Source: Chrysaora quinquecirrha
Lineage: Eukaryota; Cnidaria; Scyphozoa; Semaeostomeae; Pelagiidae
Assembly (NCBI GenBank): GCA_014526335.1
Contig: JACTAT010000007.1
Span: forward strand, 1 to 64,000
Length of the DNA stretch: 64,000 nt
Reading direction: 5' to 3'
Each line of letters begins with the position of its first letter. The stretch's first letter is position 1. Shown here in pieces: positions 21,483-32,919 of the stretch. The notes below the pieces were generated by a model that saw only the letters and a program-made list of their open reading frames with translations, searched no databases and was not told the DNA's origin. The position numbers were made by a program, and so were the translations under genes.

Positions 21483-21862
21483 TAAGATTTGTGCATGAGC
21501 CATGGATTGTCTGTCCATAAGAGCACCTGCTGACATAATTAGAACCATAACATAGATGCATATTATGTAGGTAAACCCCATCCGTTTTCTTATTGCTATT
21601 GAAATCTAAAACATGACTATTGATCAAGTAGTGTTATATTAAGCTCCTTTTTTTCTAATACAAGAAAAGTGTCTTTCCAAGAATGTATTAGGTACTATAA
21701 AAATTGAAAGGTTTTAATGCAACACGTACTATAACTGATCGACCAAGTCCTTTTCAACTTTGAGCACCTGTCAGGTTTAGGGCTAGATTCGTCGATGCAT
21801 CTTAGATTGGTAAAAAAAGCCTGCAATTTTATGAGAATCTCCCTTTTCTGTCTTCCTAACAG

Positions 21863-21940
21863 ATTTCTTGACACCTTTATAAGAAGTTTTAGAGCAGTTG
21901 CAGAAGGTCAAGCATTCTCAGAGACGTACAGTTATTACAG
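21863..21940 (+). CDS. Ion-channel-like gene, pore-region exon (left copy)
   Basis: Exon of a host gene for a membrane cation channel of TRP/polycystin-like type. Seen: acceptor TTTTCTGTCTTCCTAACAG before 21863 and donor CAG/GTAACT after 21940. The 78-nt exon, read from its second base, encodes FLDTFIRSFRAVAEGQAF and nine more residues. A small aromatic-rich helix followed by AEG fits a pore helix and filter of such channels. It ends with two bases of a codon that exon 23012 completes. Upstream exons for earlier membrane segments were not found. The right arm has the same exon at 43940-44017. Family assignment rests on pattern recognition of this and the next two exons. Confidence 0.6.
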
Positions 21941-23011
21941 GTAACTAAACTATTCCTTCGAACAGTCTCACCGATTTAATAGCTTTCCAAACAGCGTTTC
22001 CCTTTTGCAAAGAGCTAAAATTTCTTAATTTAGGAATTCTTCTACGCTTATTATCGTTCGTAATTATTCAAATTGGGCTTTTTGACTCTTCATTACACCC
22101 AAAATGATAGCAGCTATCTAGATAAAACGTGACACAGTACTGAATATAATAACTTATAAATCATATTTTCAAGTTACAAAACAAAATAGGACGTTATCGT
22201 CATAATGACGTCTACAAATTCATAAAATGTATTATTTCAGTTATATTCGACTTCTCTTTATACTCGAACACAGCCTAAAATTGTAGAAAGCAACCACTCT
22301 AGCCATTAGGCAAGAAAGAGTAAAAATAAATCCCTAGCATATTTCAAACTGACAAAATGGGTTTCATTTGGTATCGATATTCTCATGCTAAATTCATTTT
22401 CTCTCTTATTCTGATTATAGTGACTTAAAATGTTTCAAACTTAATAGAAAAGCAGACAAAAATGCAAAAAAAGTAAAGAAAATGCACAAATAGAAAATAT
22501 TACCATTTCATATTGATGATGCAATTTTGGCTTTAGACCTTATATAAATTTGCCTCTTTAAATTTTTGACAAGTCTAGAGAAATCTACTCGAATTTGCTT
22601 TCATTTTAAGCTAGAGCAACTAGAGTAAGCTCCTGAGTCCGCCCTTGGTAAGCTAGGCCATTTGTGGGGATGGAAGGGAGTATTGAAATACACATATACG
22701 CCTACTTATGATGAACAGTACGAAAATCCGCAAATTTCTTGATGTTCCCTTAGATCGTACTACCTAGTCTACGTAGTCGGATCCGAAAATCATTTACAAA
22801 AGTTAGTCTAAGTTCAAAAACGCTTTGGAATATTAGAAATATACGTCATCAGAAAAATAAAACACAAAATCGTTTTGCTAACTTGAGAAATACAAAATCT
22901 GTTTTTTTTTCAGCAAAATACGCACATCCGCCAATCCCCCCCCCCCCTCCGGCTATTAACGTTGTTGGATATACAAATGGACACAGTTTAAGTGTATATT
23001 TTATTTTTAAG

Positions 23012-23192
23012 CACATATGCCATCTTAATCATCCTTGGAAACATGGTGGTACTCACGCTAGTATTAGTGAACATCTTTATTGCCCAGCTAAGTGAATCTT
23101 ATGCACGAGCGCAGGCTGATGCCATTGCACAATATGATGTTGCTAAAGCCATTTTTACCACAAGGATTGAAAACAGTTGGATACCATTCTTG
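23012..23192 (+). CDS. Ion-channel-like gene, last transmembrane helix exon (left copy)
   Basis: Seen: acceptor TTTTATTTTTAAG, 181-nt exon, donor TTG/GTACGT. It is in phase with the 21863-21940 exon across a 1071-bp intron. It encodes a strongly hydrophobic helix (AILIILGNMVVLTLVLVNIF) followed by IAQLSESYARAQADAIAQYD and a charged stretch. A last helix running into NxxIAQLxxxY is the usual S6 exit of TRP/polycystin-like ion-transport domains. The protein would sit in a cell membrane with the part after this helix in the cytosol. The next exon starts on a codon boundary, as the 39012 exon does. Confidence 0.68.
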
Positions 23193-23582
23193 GTACGTGG
23201 AGTCTTTCAATAAGTATAACATTTATAAGTTTCTTTACATCAATACTTCTAATAATCTTAACTAAAAATCTTTTGTTAACAATTGATTGCTGAAAATTTA
23301 GCTTGAAGTAAAAGAATGAAATACGAAAAGATAAAGAGGAAACTACTTTACGAGAATACCACGTAGAGCTTTCATTCTTTTATAGCACCTTGTTGCCACC
23401 ATTTTATAGCCTGTTTTTATGGACTAAATCATCCAATCTTCCAGCCCATGAGCTGAAAAGTGAGATGAAATTTACAAGAGTTGCCATGTAGAATTCCATC
23501 CCACCTTCCAGCTATTTGCCTTCGAGCTCATTCGGCTCGTTTCAGGTTATTTCAGCTCGTTTCAACTTTTATGAATTACGTT

Positions 23583-23845
23583 AAAGCATAGCCACACACG
23601 ATTACAGAAAATAAAATAAGAGTGCCTATCCTATGCTAAATGCAATGATGACACTACTGAAGGGAAAGCAAAACTCATTTTTTAAACTGAAAGCTTTAAA
23701 GCATAGCCACACAACATTACAGAAATAAAACAAGACTGCCTATCCTATGCTAGATGCATATTACACTTGCTGAAGGGAAAGCTAAACTCATATTAACACT
23801 GAAAGCTTTTAAAGCATAGCCACACAAGCTTACAGTCATTTCTGA
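23583..23845. repeat. Tandem repeat, unit about 114 bp
   Basis: Seen: AAAGCATAGCCACACA recurs at about 23583, 23698 and 23811, with GCCTATCCTATGCTA and CTGAAGGGAAAGC in each unit. The boundary of the 13-kb arm difference falls within the second unit at CCTATGCTA. The right arm keeps about 1.5 units (42143-42310). Confidence 0.8.
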
Positions 23846-23859
23846 AAATGAAGGAGCTT

Positions 23860-26800
23860 TCTTGTTGGTAACCTAATCACCCCCTATCAAGGAACCTTCA
23901 GGCAGAAGCTTGAAATATTAAATGTTTCCTTCAGCAGCTTTCAACCCCTCCCACATTCCTGGTGTCTCTTGTGAAATCTAAGTCATGGCATTAAATAATA
24001 TCCCGTTAAAATAAGGCCTTCTTAAAGGGAACTGTTGATACCATAATTTAATCGCAAAAGAGATAAAAAAAAAACAAAGGAACTTTGGACAAGACCTTCA
24101 GCCAGGGTCTTTAAAATAAAAGTGTATACGTGTACGGCTTAGGTCCAAAGGTACAAGGAAAATCGTGCGGCCTTAAGGCTTCCTGTTACAGTCCAAACGG
24201 TTTATATTTCGCCGGCAGGTTGGCACAAATAAAATTGACACAATTCGAGTAAATGTCCTTCTTTAATTTTTTCAGATATAAATCTTTCCTGTGCTTTATC
24301 TTTATAGCATGCAAAAACGACAATACAAATACGACACCAGTAAATCTAGAGCTAACCTTTTTCAAGCGTCACTCTAAATTACATTTCTGTTCCTTTTCTT
24401 TGAACAGACTTAAAACGACAACTAAGGCAACAAGATCTTTCACAAGCTTCTTAGGCCCTATGTGGGATTGGGCATTCTTTTAGTTATTCTCATATTAACA
24501 TAGATAAATTAACATATCAAACCAAAAATGCATGTATAGGGTAAAGTAGGGAAAAACTAGACGCGAAAGTACCTATGAAAAGAACGCTCTCACCAATATG
24601 TTCGTTTTTCGCTGTACCGTGAACTGCTCAGTACGACGCGCAAAAGAAAAGAGGCCTTCGTTAGGATATGCCTGATTTTTTAGAGGGATTTCATGGGTGT
24701 AACCTATTGGCTTGTCATTAGCTATGGGTAATTATGCCCTTCATTGTTTAGCATAGATAAGGCATTTTGGCACATATGATTGGTTAATTACCTTGATACC
24801 ATTGGGAACTATGACAAAGAAAGGTATCCAGGCTACACCTACCGGGGCATTTGTGGTATTTATGGATTACGCAAGGTTGCAGGCAGCATGGGAAAGGGGC
24901 AGATTAAATACAGTTCAGCCTACGTCAGAACTTTGAATTGCCGACTGTTAGAGGGCGTCAGGCTCCCCCCTACTTGCCAGAATCTTATGTTTTCCTCCTT
25001 TTTAGGAAAAAATCGATTGTATGCAACGTTTGCTAAAGTCCAACACTATCGGGCAACAGTAAAACACAATAGTGCAACATGAAGATACATACGGGGCCCA
25101 TGTGGTAAAAGTTATACTTGTTTCCTATTTGGGAAAGATGTGTGGCTCACTTTCGCCGATCGTCAATAACGAACATCTTCGTTCTCACAATTTTGCGAAG
25201 AACATTGAAGCATATACTATCTGAGATTAAAAAATGAGATTGTACTTTCCTGTATCCAAACCAGTAAGGCGATTAGGGGTACCCGGGTGTACACTCAACT
25301 GCAAAAAATTTGAAAATTCTCATAGGGAAGAGTTTCCAGGTTCTTGAGTTTTTGAAAAATTATTTACAGCGATGTTTTTTTTTAATTATCTTATTTTTTC
25401 AACAATAAAATACCACACAAGTAGAAAGTCTCTCTTGTACAATTCAGGATACTGTATGGCTAAATATGACCTAGGCAGCCTAGGCAGCCGACTCTTCCTG
25501 AATTTTTTTGATTGCAGTTAGGAAATATTATAAGAAAAATATATACTTATAACAATTATAACAATTATATTGTGACTTATCAACAACAATTATAAGAATA
25601 ATAAACATAATTATTGTATTTTTAAACAAGAACAATTTCAAGCTTAAATTGTACCTGTTGCAGGAATAAGGAAAATAAATGAGAAATGATAGAGAAATGA
25701 GAATGATTTAATTTGATGCTATGATAATACAAATACGATGCGCCATATAGAAAAAAAAATTACATTACTATATAGCTTATGAATATAGATCAAATGAAAA
25801 AAATTATGAAATTCAACAGTATGCAGTGTAAGGAAGAAATAAGTAAGATTTATAATTGTAAATCGTCATTCAGAAAAATATGGAAAAATTCAGCACAGCA
25901 GATAATCTTTGACTTGAATTTAGATTTTTATTAACATCATAGTTAAAGAAAAGATAATAGTGTAAAACGACTTACAAGGGCGTTTTACTTGTGAGTTCTT
26001 TCTTTTAGAGTTAAAAACCAAAATAAAGATAAATTCCAAAAACACACAAATACTTTCTTTATAAAAAAACTTCGGCTACAGATCAGTCTCGGATACACTC
26101 GGATATACTTCGGCTAGGCTCGGCTATTTAAAATCGTCTACGGCAAATCTTCAAATGCAACTTATCGAAACGGCTGATCTCTTTAACATCATCTTCACGA
26201 CTGGCTCTAGAAGTCCTAGAAACAAACTCTTGTTGGCTATAGTTACCTATAGCAACAACTAAACAACAAGTAAACATAATTAAAGATAAACAATAAACAA
26301 AAGCAAGTATAGTTAGAAAAGTGTTAATGAATTCAAAGTACGCTCAGCTCATGTTTCATAACATTAGAACAAAAGTAAGCAAAAGTGATGTATTGAAAAA
26401 AAATGACGCCCAAAATTTTGGCATCAACCTCATCTTGCCTAATTTGTCTCATTCCATCGCCTTGAAACATTCAATAAGGCGCCTGTATTCAATCACCCAC
26501 CTTTTCGGTCCAGACTGTTTTGCATAGCTTTGATTGACTATTCTCACAGGCTGCGAATCTCTGAATTTGTGACGAGGCTGAAATAAGACAATCTAAAGAC
26601 CCCCTGGGGATACATTCAGCAAGCCAATGACCTCCTAAGGGGATTTTCGGGTGATAAAACTCAATGCATGTGATCTAACGATGTTTCTTCATCAACTCGC
26701 ATTATAAGATAAGCTGCTGCCTTGAATGAGACACTAAAGCCGTCACAGCCAATGCACAAAAAAAATTCAAGAGGAGAGGAGCTCCAAAATGTATACAATG

Positions 26801-28470
26801 GCTTTCAGTATTTTTGTCTTTTCTCCACATTTTCAGTGCATTTGTATTTTGTACTTATGACATTGCCGTTTTAGATGGATTTGCTTGCTATCAGCTTCGG
26901 TATATTTTCTTAACCAAACACGTTTAGGTCTGATTTAATTCTCCAGGGACCGGAGTTTCAAAACTCCTACAAATTCTAATCTTACATTAAAATACCTAAT
27001 ATCCGAGTAAAATCGAATTTTCGATCAAAGTGCCTTGCTAAAACCTGATTACGCCAAGTCTTGGTTAATCTGTGGGTTCAATTTAATCCTGATTGGCATC
27101 AGTATTAACTCCTAATCCAGGTATTAAGTCGATACAAAATGAATGGATCACACAATCCATTTCAAAGTTTTAATAAATTTTTGCCTAACTTAGTAACTTT
27201 AGTGGCCAAGGGTCTAAAAGTTGATAAGCAATTTTCATCCTCAAGAGAGTTGTAATTCAGCCATGCAGCCTCCATGCTTGCTGCGTTTTGGCGGGAGAAT
27301 GTTAATCTTTTTAAACGTCATCGCTTGTAATCGTAAAAGAAAAGTTTATTTTCATGTTTTCATGGTACAATACACAAAAACGAAGAAGCTGTGTCTTTGT
27401 AGGACTGCCATAAATTATTTGGAAAAGATGAAGGATTTATTGAAGCAGTTGTATGATTTTAGCTGTCATTTGAATTCGTGTTGCTTTGCTGTCCCCGTCA
27501 AACTTTTGGTAATTTTTTCCTTCATGAAATTTAGAGACGCAGTTGGCCTAAATATATTTCCCTACCTATTTCAGGCAAAGCTTCTCAGATCTAGCATATT
27601 ATTCTTAAGCATTTATAATAATTCATTTCGCTTGGTGAAAATTCACTGCGAGGGAAATCACGAACATTTTCAGCAATTTCCATAAAAATAAGAAAGATCG
27701 CTACATTGGAAGTGTCAACATACGTTAATCGGAGATTAGCTAATCGTAGCTCTAATACACAGTTCAGCAACGCCACCTAATACGCTGATTAGCTAACCTG
27801 AGATTACTGTAGTAAACAAAGATTGGGCAGTAACCCAGTGTAAATTTACAACTTGACTTATGCATTTGTTTTGATGATGAGGCACCGCAGGGACCTGTAA
27901 TTATTAATCATTGTGGCATGCAGATGACCGATATTCCTTGATTTATCTATGTGTGATGATGAGGCACTGCATTGACACAACTTAACTATTATGTTGCTTG
28001 CAGATAACAAGTTTAAAACTTAGTTCATGCATTTGTTCATCATTGGCACTTCGTGAACTGCTTGTTTAAAGATCACTGTCCCATGCAATTGGCCAATGTT
28101 TCTTTACTTATTCCAATTTATTTGTACTATTCGTTGAACAGTTCAAAGTTCCATTATTGAAGGATAACTAGTATAATGAGGCTCAACATTAATCTGTATC
28201 CTTCGTGGTTGTATCTGAGTTTTTGAGGATAAGTATAGAAAAATTACCGGTTCTGGTACACCAAGCATGCCGTCATCACGTGACCTGTCAATAAAATGCA
28301 TGTAATATGTTGATCAAAACCTCGCGTTAATGAAGCCTCTTTTCCAAGTAGTGTGACTCGAATTTTAACCTTCGCTGTTATCGAACGGTATGGAAAATTG
28401 GCAAAATAAGTGATCAAAATCAAGAAGAAACCAAAAACTTGGTATATGCACTTAATTGTGGTACTCATAA
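23860..28470. other. Long stretch with no recognisable gene
   Basis: Seen: AT-rich sequence with short open frames only. The longest (27221-27685, plus) shows no recognised motif, no coding-like neighbours and no splice context. A run of CTCGGCTA-like words lies at 26080-26150, and TTAGCTAATC words with partial inverted copies at 27730-27800. I see no element ends. Confidence 0.5.
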
Positions 28471-28476
28471 CAGTTA

Positions 28477-28549
28477 GGCCAGTTAGCTCAGTCGGTAGAG
28501 CGTGGTGCTAATAACGCTAAAGTCGATGGCGCAAGAACCACAGTGGCCA
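28477..28549 (+). pseudogene. tRNA-Ile(AAT)-like pseudogene
   Basis: Seen: GGCCAGTTAGCTCAGTCGG followed by GTAGAGCGTGGTGC, loop TAATAA with anticodon AAT, and a 3' end GTGGCCA that can partly pair with the 5' GGCCAGT. The D arm and anticodon arm look like a metazoan tRNA-Ile. The T arm does not: the GGTTCGA box is replaced by GATGGCGCAAGAACC, and acceptor pair 6 is mismatched. So it lacks a B box and is probably a dead copy. Confidence 0.6.
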
Positions 28550-29046
28550 TTAAATTTTCTACTTTCAACAACCAAGTTATTACAAGCAAACCTTAATGTT
28601 TAATTAAGATTCATGTTTGTTTGCGCGTGCTTAGATTTTCACACAATAAATTCACAAAAAAATTTCTCATTTTAGATTATCTTTGATATTCATGATATTC
28701 ATTGCATAATTAACATCTAAAGAGTTTTGTTTTTTCCGACACTCTTTGCCATTCCTCCCAAATTTTGACTTGCAAGCATCGTCAGCAGAGTTCAAAATTT
28801 TTTATCCATACTCCCTTCGTTTCTCAACAATATGATTAAAAAATTTGTCAGAAGCAAAATCATCTTCAATGCTAATAAGTATTGAACATTTAATTTTTTA
28901 ACCAAATTTTTAACACCGATCGGTTTCTCTTAAGGCATCACTTCATCAAACGAGCTCTGTCTTTCCATACTGATGACTAAATCTTGAGTGTCTCCATCCT
29001 TTTAATATACTTTTTATCGCAGATATTTCACAGTAAAAACACAGAT

Positions 29047-29578
29047 TTAAAATAAGAATCCATAATTTTTTTTAACAAATTTATCCACAATCATATCGTT
29101 AGTAAATTTATTACCAACCATAAAGTTTGAACATATTTGATTAAAACTATACCCATTACAGCGCTTGAATATAAAGAAAATGCAATATTGTCCACAAACA
29201 TCAGAATCATTCCTTTCAAATTGTTGTTTATTTGATAATCTTTCAAATTTTGTATGACTAGAAATAAAATCGTTAATATATTTCACTGGTGGATGTTCGG
29301 AGAAGTAAAAAAAACTCTGAATTATCAATCTTGTCGAAATAAAGACAAACCAAGTGAGTTCCTCGATGCGTGATATCAGATTCATTTACCACAAAGCATA
29401 ATGGTAGTCTGTTGAATGTAATGTTTTTCAGTTCATCTTTTGCGTAGACCCCACGAAACGCGGCAGCCGTCGAAGAATCTGATTTTGGGATTTTTAAATC
29501 TCTGCATCGTTCATCATGTAAAATTCTTTTCAACGTTTCTTGAAGAGTCAATCTCAATTGCTCCATTGACGTCATCAA
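29047..29578 (-). pseudogene. Adenain-like cysteine protease of a Maverick/Polinton element (broken)
   Basis: Maturation protease of a virus-like Polinton, here a relic. Seen in two overlapping frames: the first (29273-29578) reads FRGVYAKDELKN, then CFVVNESD and RGTHLVCLYFD, which holds the catalytic-type His; the second (29047-29385) has SEHPPVKYINDF and DVCGQYCIFFIFKRC, which holds the nucleophile-type Cys. That His...Cys-Gly-Gln-Tyr-Cys pattern is characteristic of adenovirus-type proteases. The frames are separated by a shift at a homopolymer near 29305. It lies directly downstream of the capsid-like gene, as is usual in these elements. Confidence 0.72.
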
Positions 29579-30848
29579 ATACTATCAGGTTCTGAGGTCC
29601 ATCTTCTGTTGCACTTGCAAATGTAAGCTTGAGTTCAATATTTCAACTTCCAGGCAAGGCAAATTGTTCATCTTTACAATTACCACTAGTTGTCAGGTCT
29701 ATATCCACACGGTGTAGCTAGATGCCCAATTTGTACCATTCAACAGTGTTTGTCTTCAATCCACAGCCTTATCCAAGTGTATGAATGCTTCTGCAATATC
29801 TTTTGTAGTAAAATCTGTGTTTATTTTTGGGGAAAATTGCAGACTATCAACCAACACTTCGACTGATTTGATGTTCAGATGTTTGAAAAAGAATGCGTTT
29901 TTCCACAGCTTCTATTCAAAGCACTGTTCTCAACTGCAGCAAAGACAAGTCGTTTTGGAACTATTCCGTTGAACAAATGGTCCCTTCTCCAATCAAAAAT
30001 TCTGTTGTCAATAGAAAATATTGTGATTTCAGATCGTGGAATGGGATAAAAAGCTGGTTGCTTGTCAATGCTTCTTTCAATTGCATCCATGATTGTTGTT
30101 GATGCTTTAAGCTTTTGCATTCTAAGTTTTATTGATTTGATTAGAAAAGATGCATAATCTTCTGCTGCTGGATCTCTCATAAATATGAAGGCATCACCGT
30201 TTGGGATCAATTGCCATAACATTCGCACACCTGGTAGCAAAAATCTTCTTTGCTGACAGAGACCTACAAACAGTCTTATAATCACTCTAACTAACTTCTC
30301 ACCATCAAATAATGCCGATCGTATCACCAAACCCTTGTTTGCAGTAGCAGACGCATGGTTGGGAAAGACAGATTGCATTGCTTCAGACGCAGCTGTATCT
30401 GGCATGTAACCTTCAAACTTCAATCTTCCATCCAAGTCAATTTCATCATTCGAAATCAATTGTTTGAACATTGAAAAGTAAGGATACAACCCAATTTATT
30501 GGGTTAACAACGTGTCTCCAGCTCTGACATCAATCTGCTTTAATATTGCATGGCCAAAATGTTAATTATACCAAATGTCTTTGCAGAAGTTTTATCATCT
30601 GCAGCAAGCGGAGTGCCAACAAGCTGAGCGGCTTGGATTGTTAAATGAACTTCGGTATTCAACAGATCGTAGACAAATTCAGGCGTTAGCTCTGGAACTT
30701 CATTGTCAATTGTTTGTTTCGAATTATTCGGTACTCCAGTACGACTGTTGTAATCAACATCAACTCTTTCTATGATAGATCCTTCAAGCAGTGGAGATGC
30801 AAACAGGTTAAAACCTTCTGCACACTTTGTCCCCAACTGCAGCATCAT
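29540..30848 (-). pseudogene. Polinton major-capsid-like protein (F54H12.2-like; broken)
   Basis: Jelly-roll capsid-type protein of Maverick/Polinton elements, resembling proteins commonly labelled F54H12.2-like. Seen: an N-terminal piece (30540-30848) with FNLFASPLLEGSIIERVDVD; a central piece (29875-30489) with RLFVGLCQQRRFLLPGVRM, then KSIKLRMQKLKASTTIMDAI, YPIPRSEITIFSI and HLFNGIVPKRLVFAAVENSA; and a C-terminal trace in another frame (about 29550-29640) ending in a VNGAIEID-type motif. The order matches the family. Breaks occur at about 30489-30540 and after 29780. No part appears in the right arm. Confidence 0.66.
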
Positions 30849-31330
30849 TAGAAATTCTGTCCAGAATAAAACTGTCTTTCCAGCTCTTTATTACATCCAG
30901 CGTCCTGTCCGAATCTTTAAAAGCAAACATTGAATAGCCTGATTGATCCGCCATTTCTTTTATAGACGTTTTAGTAGGAGTAGCAGGAACATTCAGCATC
31001 TGTTTTACCAATGCAGCAGATTCCTTTTTCACCAATGCCTTGATTCCTGGTTTGTTAAGCAGCTTCTTTGTCAAATTCTCAACCTGCGTTTTGGTTATTT
31101 TCTTTGCTTTTCTCACACCAGTTTTTACTGCTCTCTTTGCTAACTTTGTTCCAGATCTCTTGACCTGTTGATTAGCCTTTGCTGCTAATGCTTTTCTACG
31201 CTTTCATTGCAGTGTTGGCAACTCTCTTTGCTAATTTCGAACCAATGTTAGCAAAAAAGCCTTCTCCATACATACTTACATTCCAAGGAAAGCCCATAGG
31301 ACTTATAGGTGGAGCATGACTCAAATCAGG
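30808..31330 (-). pseudogene. Polinton basic core-type protein (broken)
   Basis: Seen: a lysine/alanine/valine-rich, highly basic stretch (31116 back to about 30960) with upstream sequence in another frame containing a PMGFPWNVSMYGEGFF-like start and LAKRVAN repeats. It sits between the penton-like and capsid-like genes and overlaps the latter by about 40 bases. Basic small core proteins of this look occupy this place in Polintons and adintoviruses. The role is inferred from position and composition. A stop and frameshifts near 31190-31200 break it. Confidence 0.45.
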
Positions 31331-31438
31331 ATAAAGATCAATTCTACCATCGCCTTTTTAAGATTTCTTCACCGTTCTACTTTAAATTCTCCAGCAGGCA
31401 TGTACTGTGCTGCAAAGGTTGTTGGGAATTTCCCCGTC

Positions 31439-32376
31439 TTAAATCAGTTTGCGAAAATGGACCAACAATTGCGGATTTTTCTCTAACTCGATTGATTTAC
31501 CAGTCTCGTCGAGAATTTCAAATGAGAAATCTCCTATCTGATTGAACAGCAGTGGAAAATATTGTAGATTCTCGAACTGAACCCAATTTATACCCTTTCT
31601 GTTCCTCAAAGCACAAATTCGGAAAAGTGGTGTTTTTGTATCGTTCAAAATCCTACAATCTAACAAGTCGCAATACACGAATATGTTTGTTCCATATGGA
31701 AGATGTTCTGGAGGAGGGAAATATTCTGTTTCAAACTAGTTTGAAGGATCTAAGATTAAAAAGGTCTTTTTTGTAAAATTGTAGTATTTATTCTTGTAGT
31801 CAAATCCTCCAATGATCGGTGAAGAGATCTTTTTCCCTTGTCGAGTGTATACATTAGTCCACATTCTATTTACACTTTGATGATCTGCAGGCACAAAACG
31901 GAGAGCCTTTGCAAGGTTTGGATTCATTTCTATCATTCCGACATAAAATGGAATTGTTAATTTGTATTTTCCTTGATTCAGAGTGAATTTTGGTAGCTTG
32001 AAAACAATGGTGAAGTAACCCACGAAAGGTTAGGATATTTATCTCTCACTCATTTCCTTATTATTTTATACCATTCATCTATATCTTTAGCCAAGAGATC
32101 AATAATCTCTTTTCGAGTAAGTCTCGCATTTGGATTTTTTGCAAAATAGTTATAGAAAACTTAATTGCATTCGTAATACATTCCTTGTATGTTATATCTA
32201 GCATTTGGACTGGCAATGTCGAATTCGTGGAATTGAACTCTATCACCCGTATTACCATAATTTGACGAAGCAAATGCTCTGTTCGTTGTTTCTTCATCAA
32301 ACTCGAGGGTTGGAAGCTCACACCAAAATCGAAGTACCCTATTATTTGCGTCAATGATTAGATCTTCGTATAACAT
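31439..32376 (-). pseudogene. Polinton minor-capsid (penton-like) protein (broken)
   Basis: Seen in three frames on the minus strand: 32161-32376 with RVLRFWCELPTLEF; 31736-32023 with KYKLTIPFYVGMIEMNP and a lysine- and aromatic-rich tail; 31439-31678 with YCDLLDCRILNDTKTPLFRI and FSFEILDETGKSIELE, ending QLLVHFRKLI. The pattern CDL..../PLLR.../I.I.D.TG..I.F..G...V.LHFR is what I associate with penton-like proteins of Polintons and adintoviruses. Its place upstream of the core and capsid genes supports this. Several stops and shifts make it non-functional. Confidence 0.5.
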
Positions 32377-32389
32377 TTTCTGTTATCGC

Positions 32390-32773
32390 CATGGTCATCA
32401 GCCGGATTGTGTTCAAAAAACAGATTCACAAGTGCTGCTTCCCAATGTCCTTGATGATTCTTATTGATATGAGAGCAGATGATCTTAATCTGCATTAACT
32501 TGTATGTATAATCTTACCGACTTGGTTTGTAACACCTGTGCATAATATTGGTATCTCGAGCTGTCTACCACCTTCTACCAAGTCTGAGGATATGAAAAAT
32601 AGTGTCTGCTCAATATTATCTGTTGTATTTATACAATATTCTATGACAGTAACTTTGTTCATCTCTGATGACAGCTGATGCTCCAGTTCAACATGACATT
32701 TCAACTTGCTAATGTTGAGAAAGGATTCATTCACCCAGAGAAGAGACATGGCATAACACTCAACTTTGAACAA
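32390..32773 (-). pseudogene. Unrecognised relic frame at the 5' side of the Polinton block
   Basis: Seen: an open frame at 32495-32773 followed in another frame by a segment ending FEHNPADDHGDN near 32400. It lies 5' of the penton-like piece on the same strand and could be another gene of the same element. I recognise no domain. No polymerase, integrase or ATPase of the Polinton is visible in the window, nor are its terminal repeats. Confidence 0.25.
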
Positions 32774-32919
32774 ATTTATATATAAGTTTGAAAAGAATTA
32801 AAAACTTTGTTCCGACTGGATAATCTTTTCATTAAGTTCTGACTTATTGAATTTAAGCGATTTTTATACTGCTGCGTTATGTTCTTAAAGATATTTATCC
32901 TTTAGTCTACTGAAGATTC

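Noticed and set aside
22937..22950. C-run near channel exon 2 as a regulatory site
   Set aside because: It is a plain homopolymer differing slightly between arms, and there is no evidence of function.
27221..27685. 154-codon open frame
   Set aside because: It has no recognisable motif and an unlikely composition for a soluble or membrane protein, and there is no supporting context.
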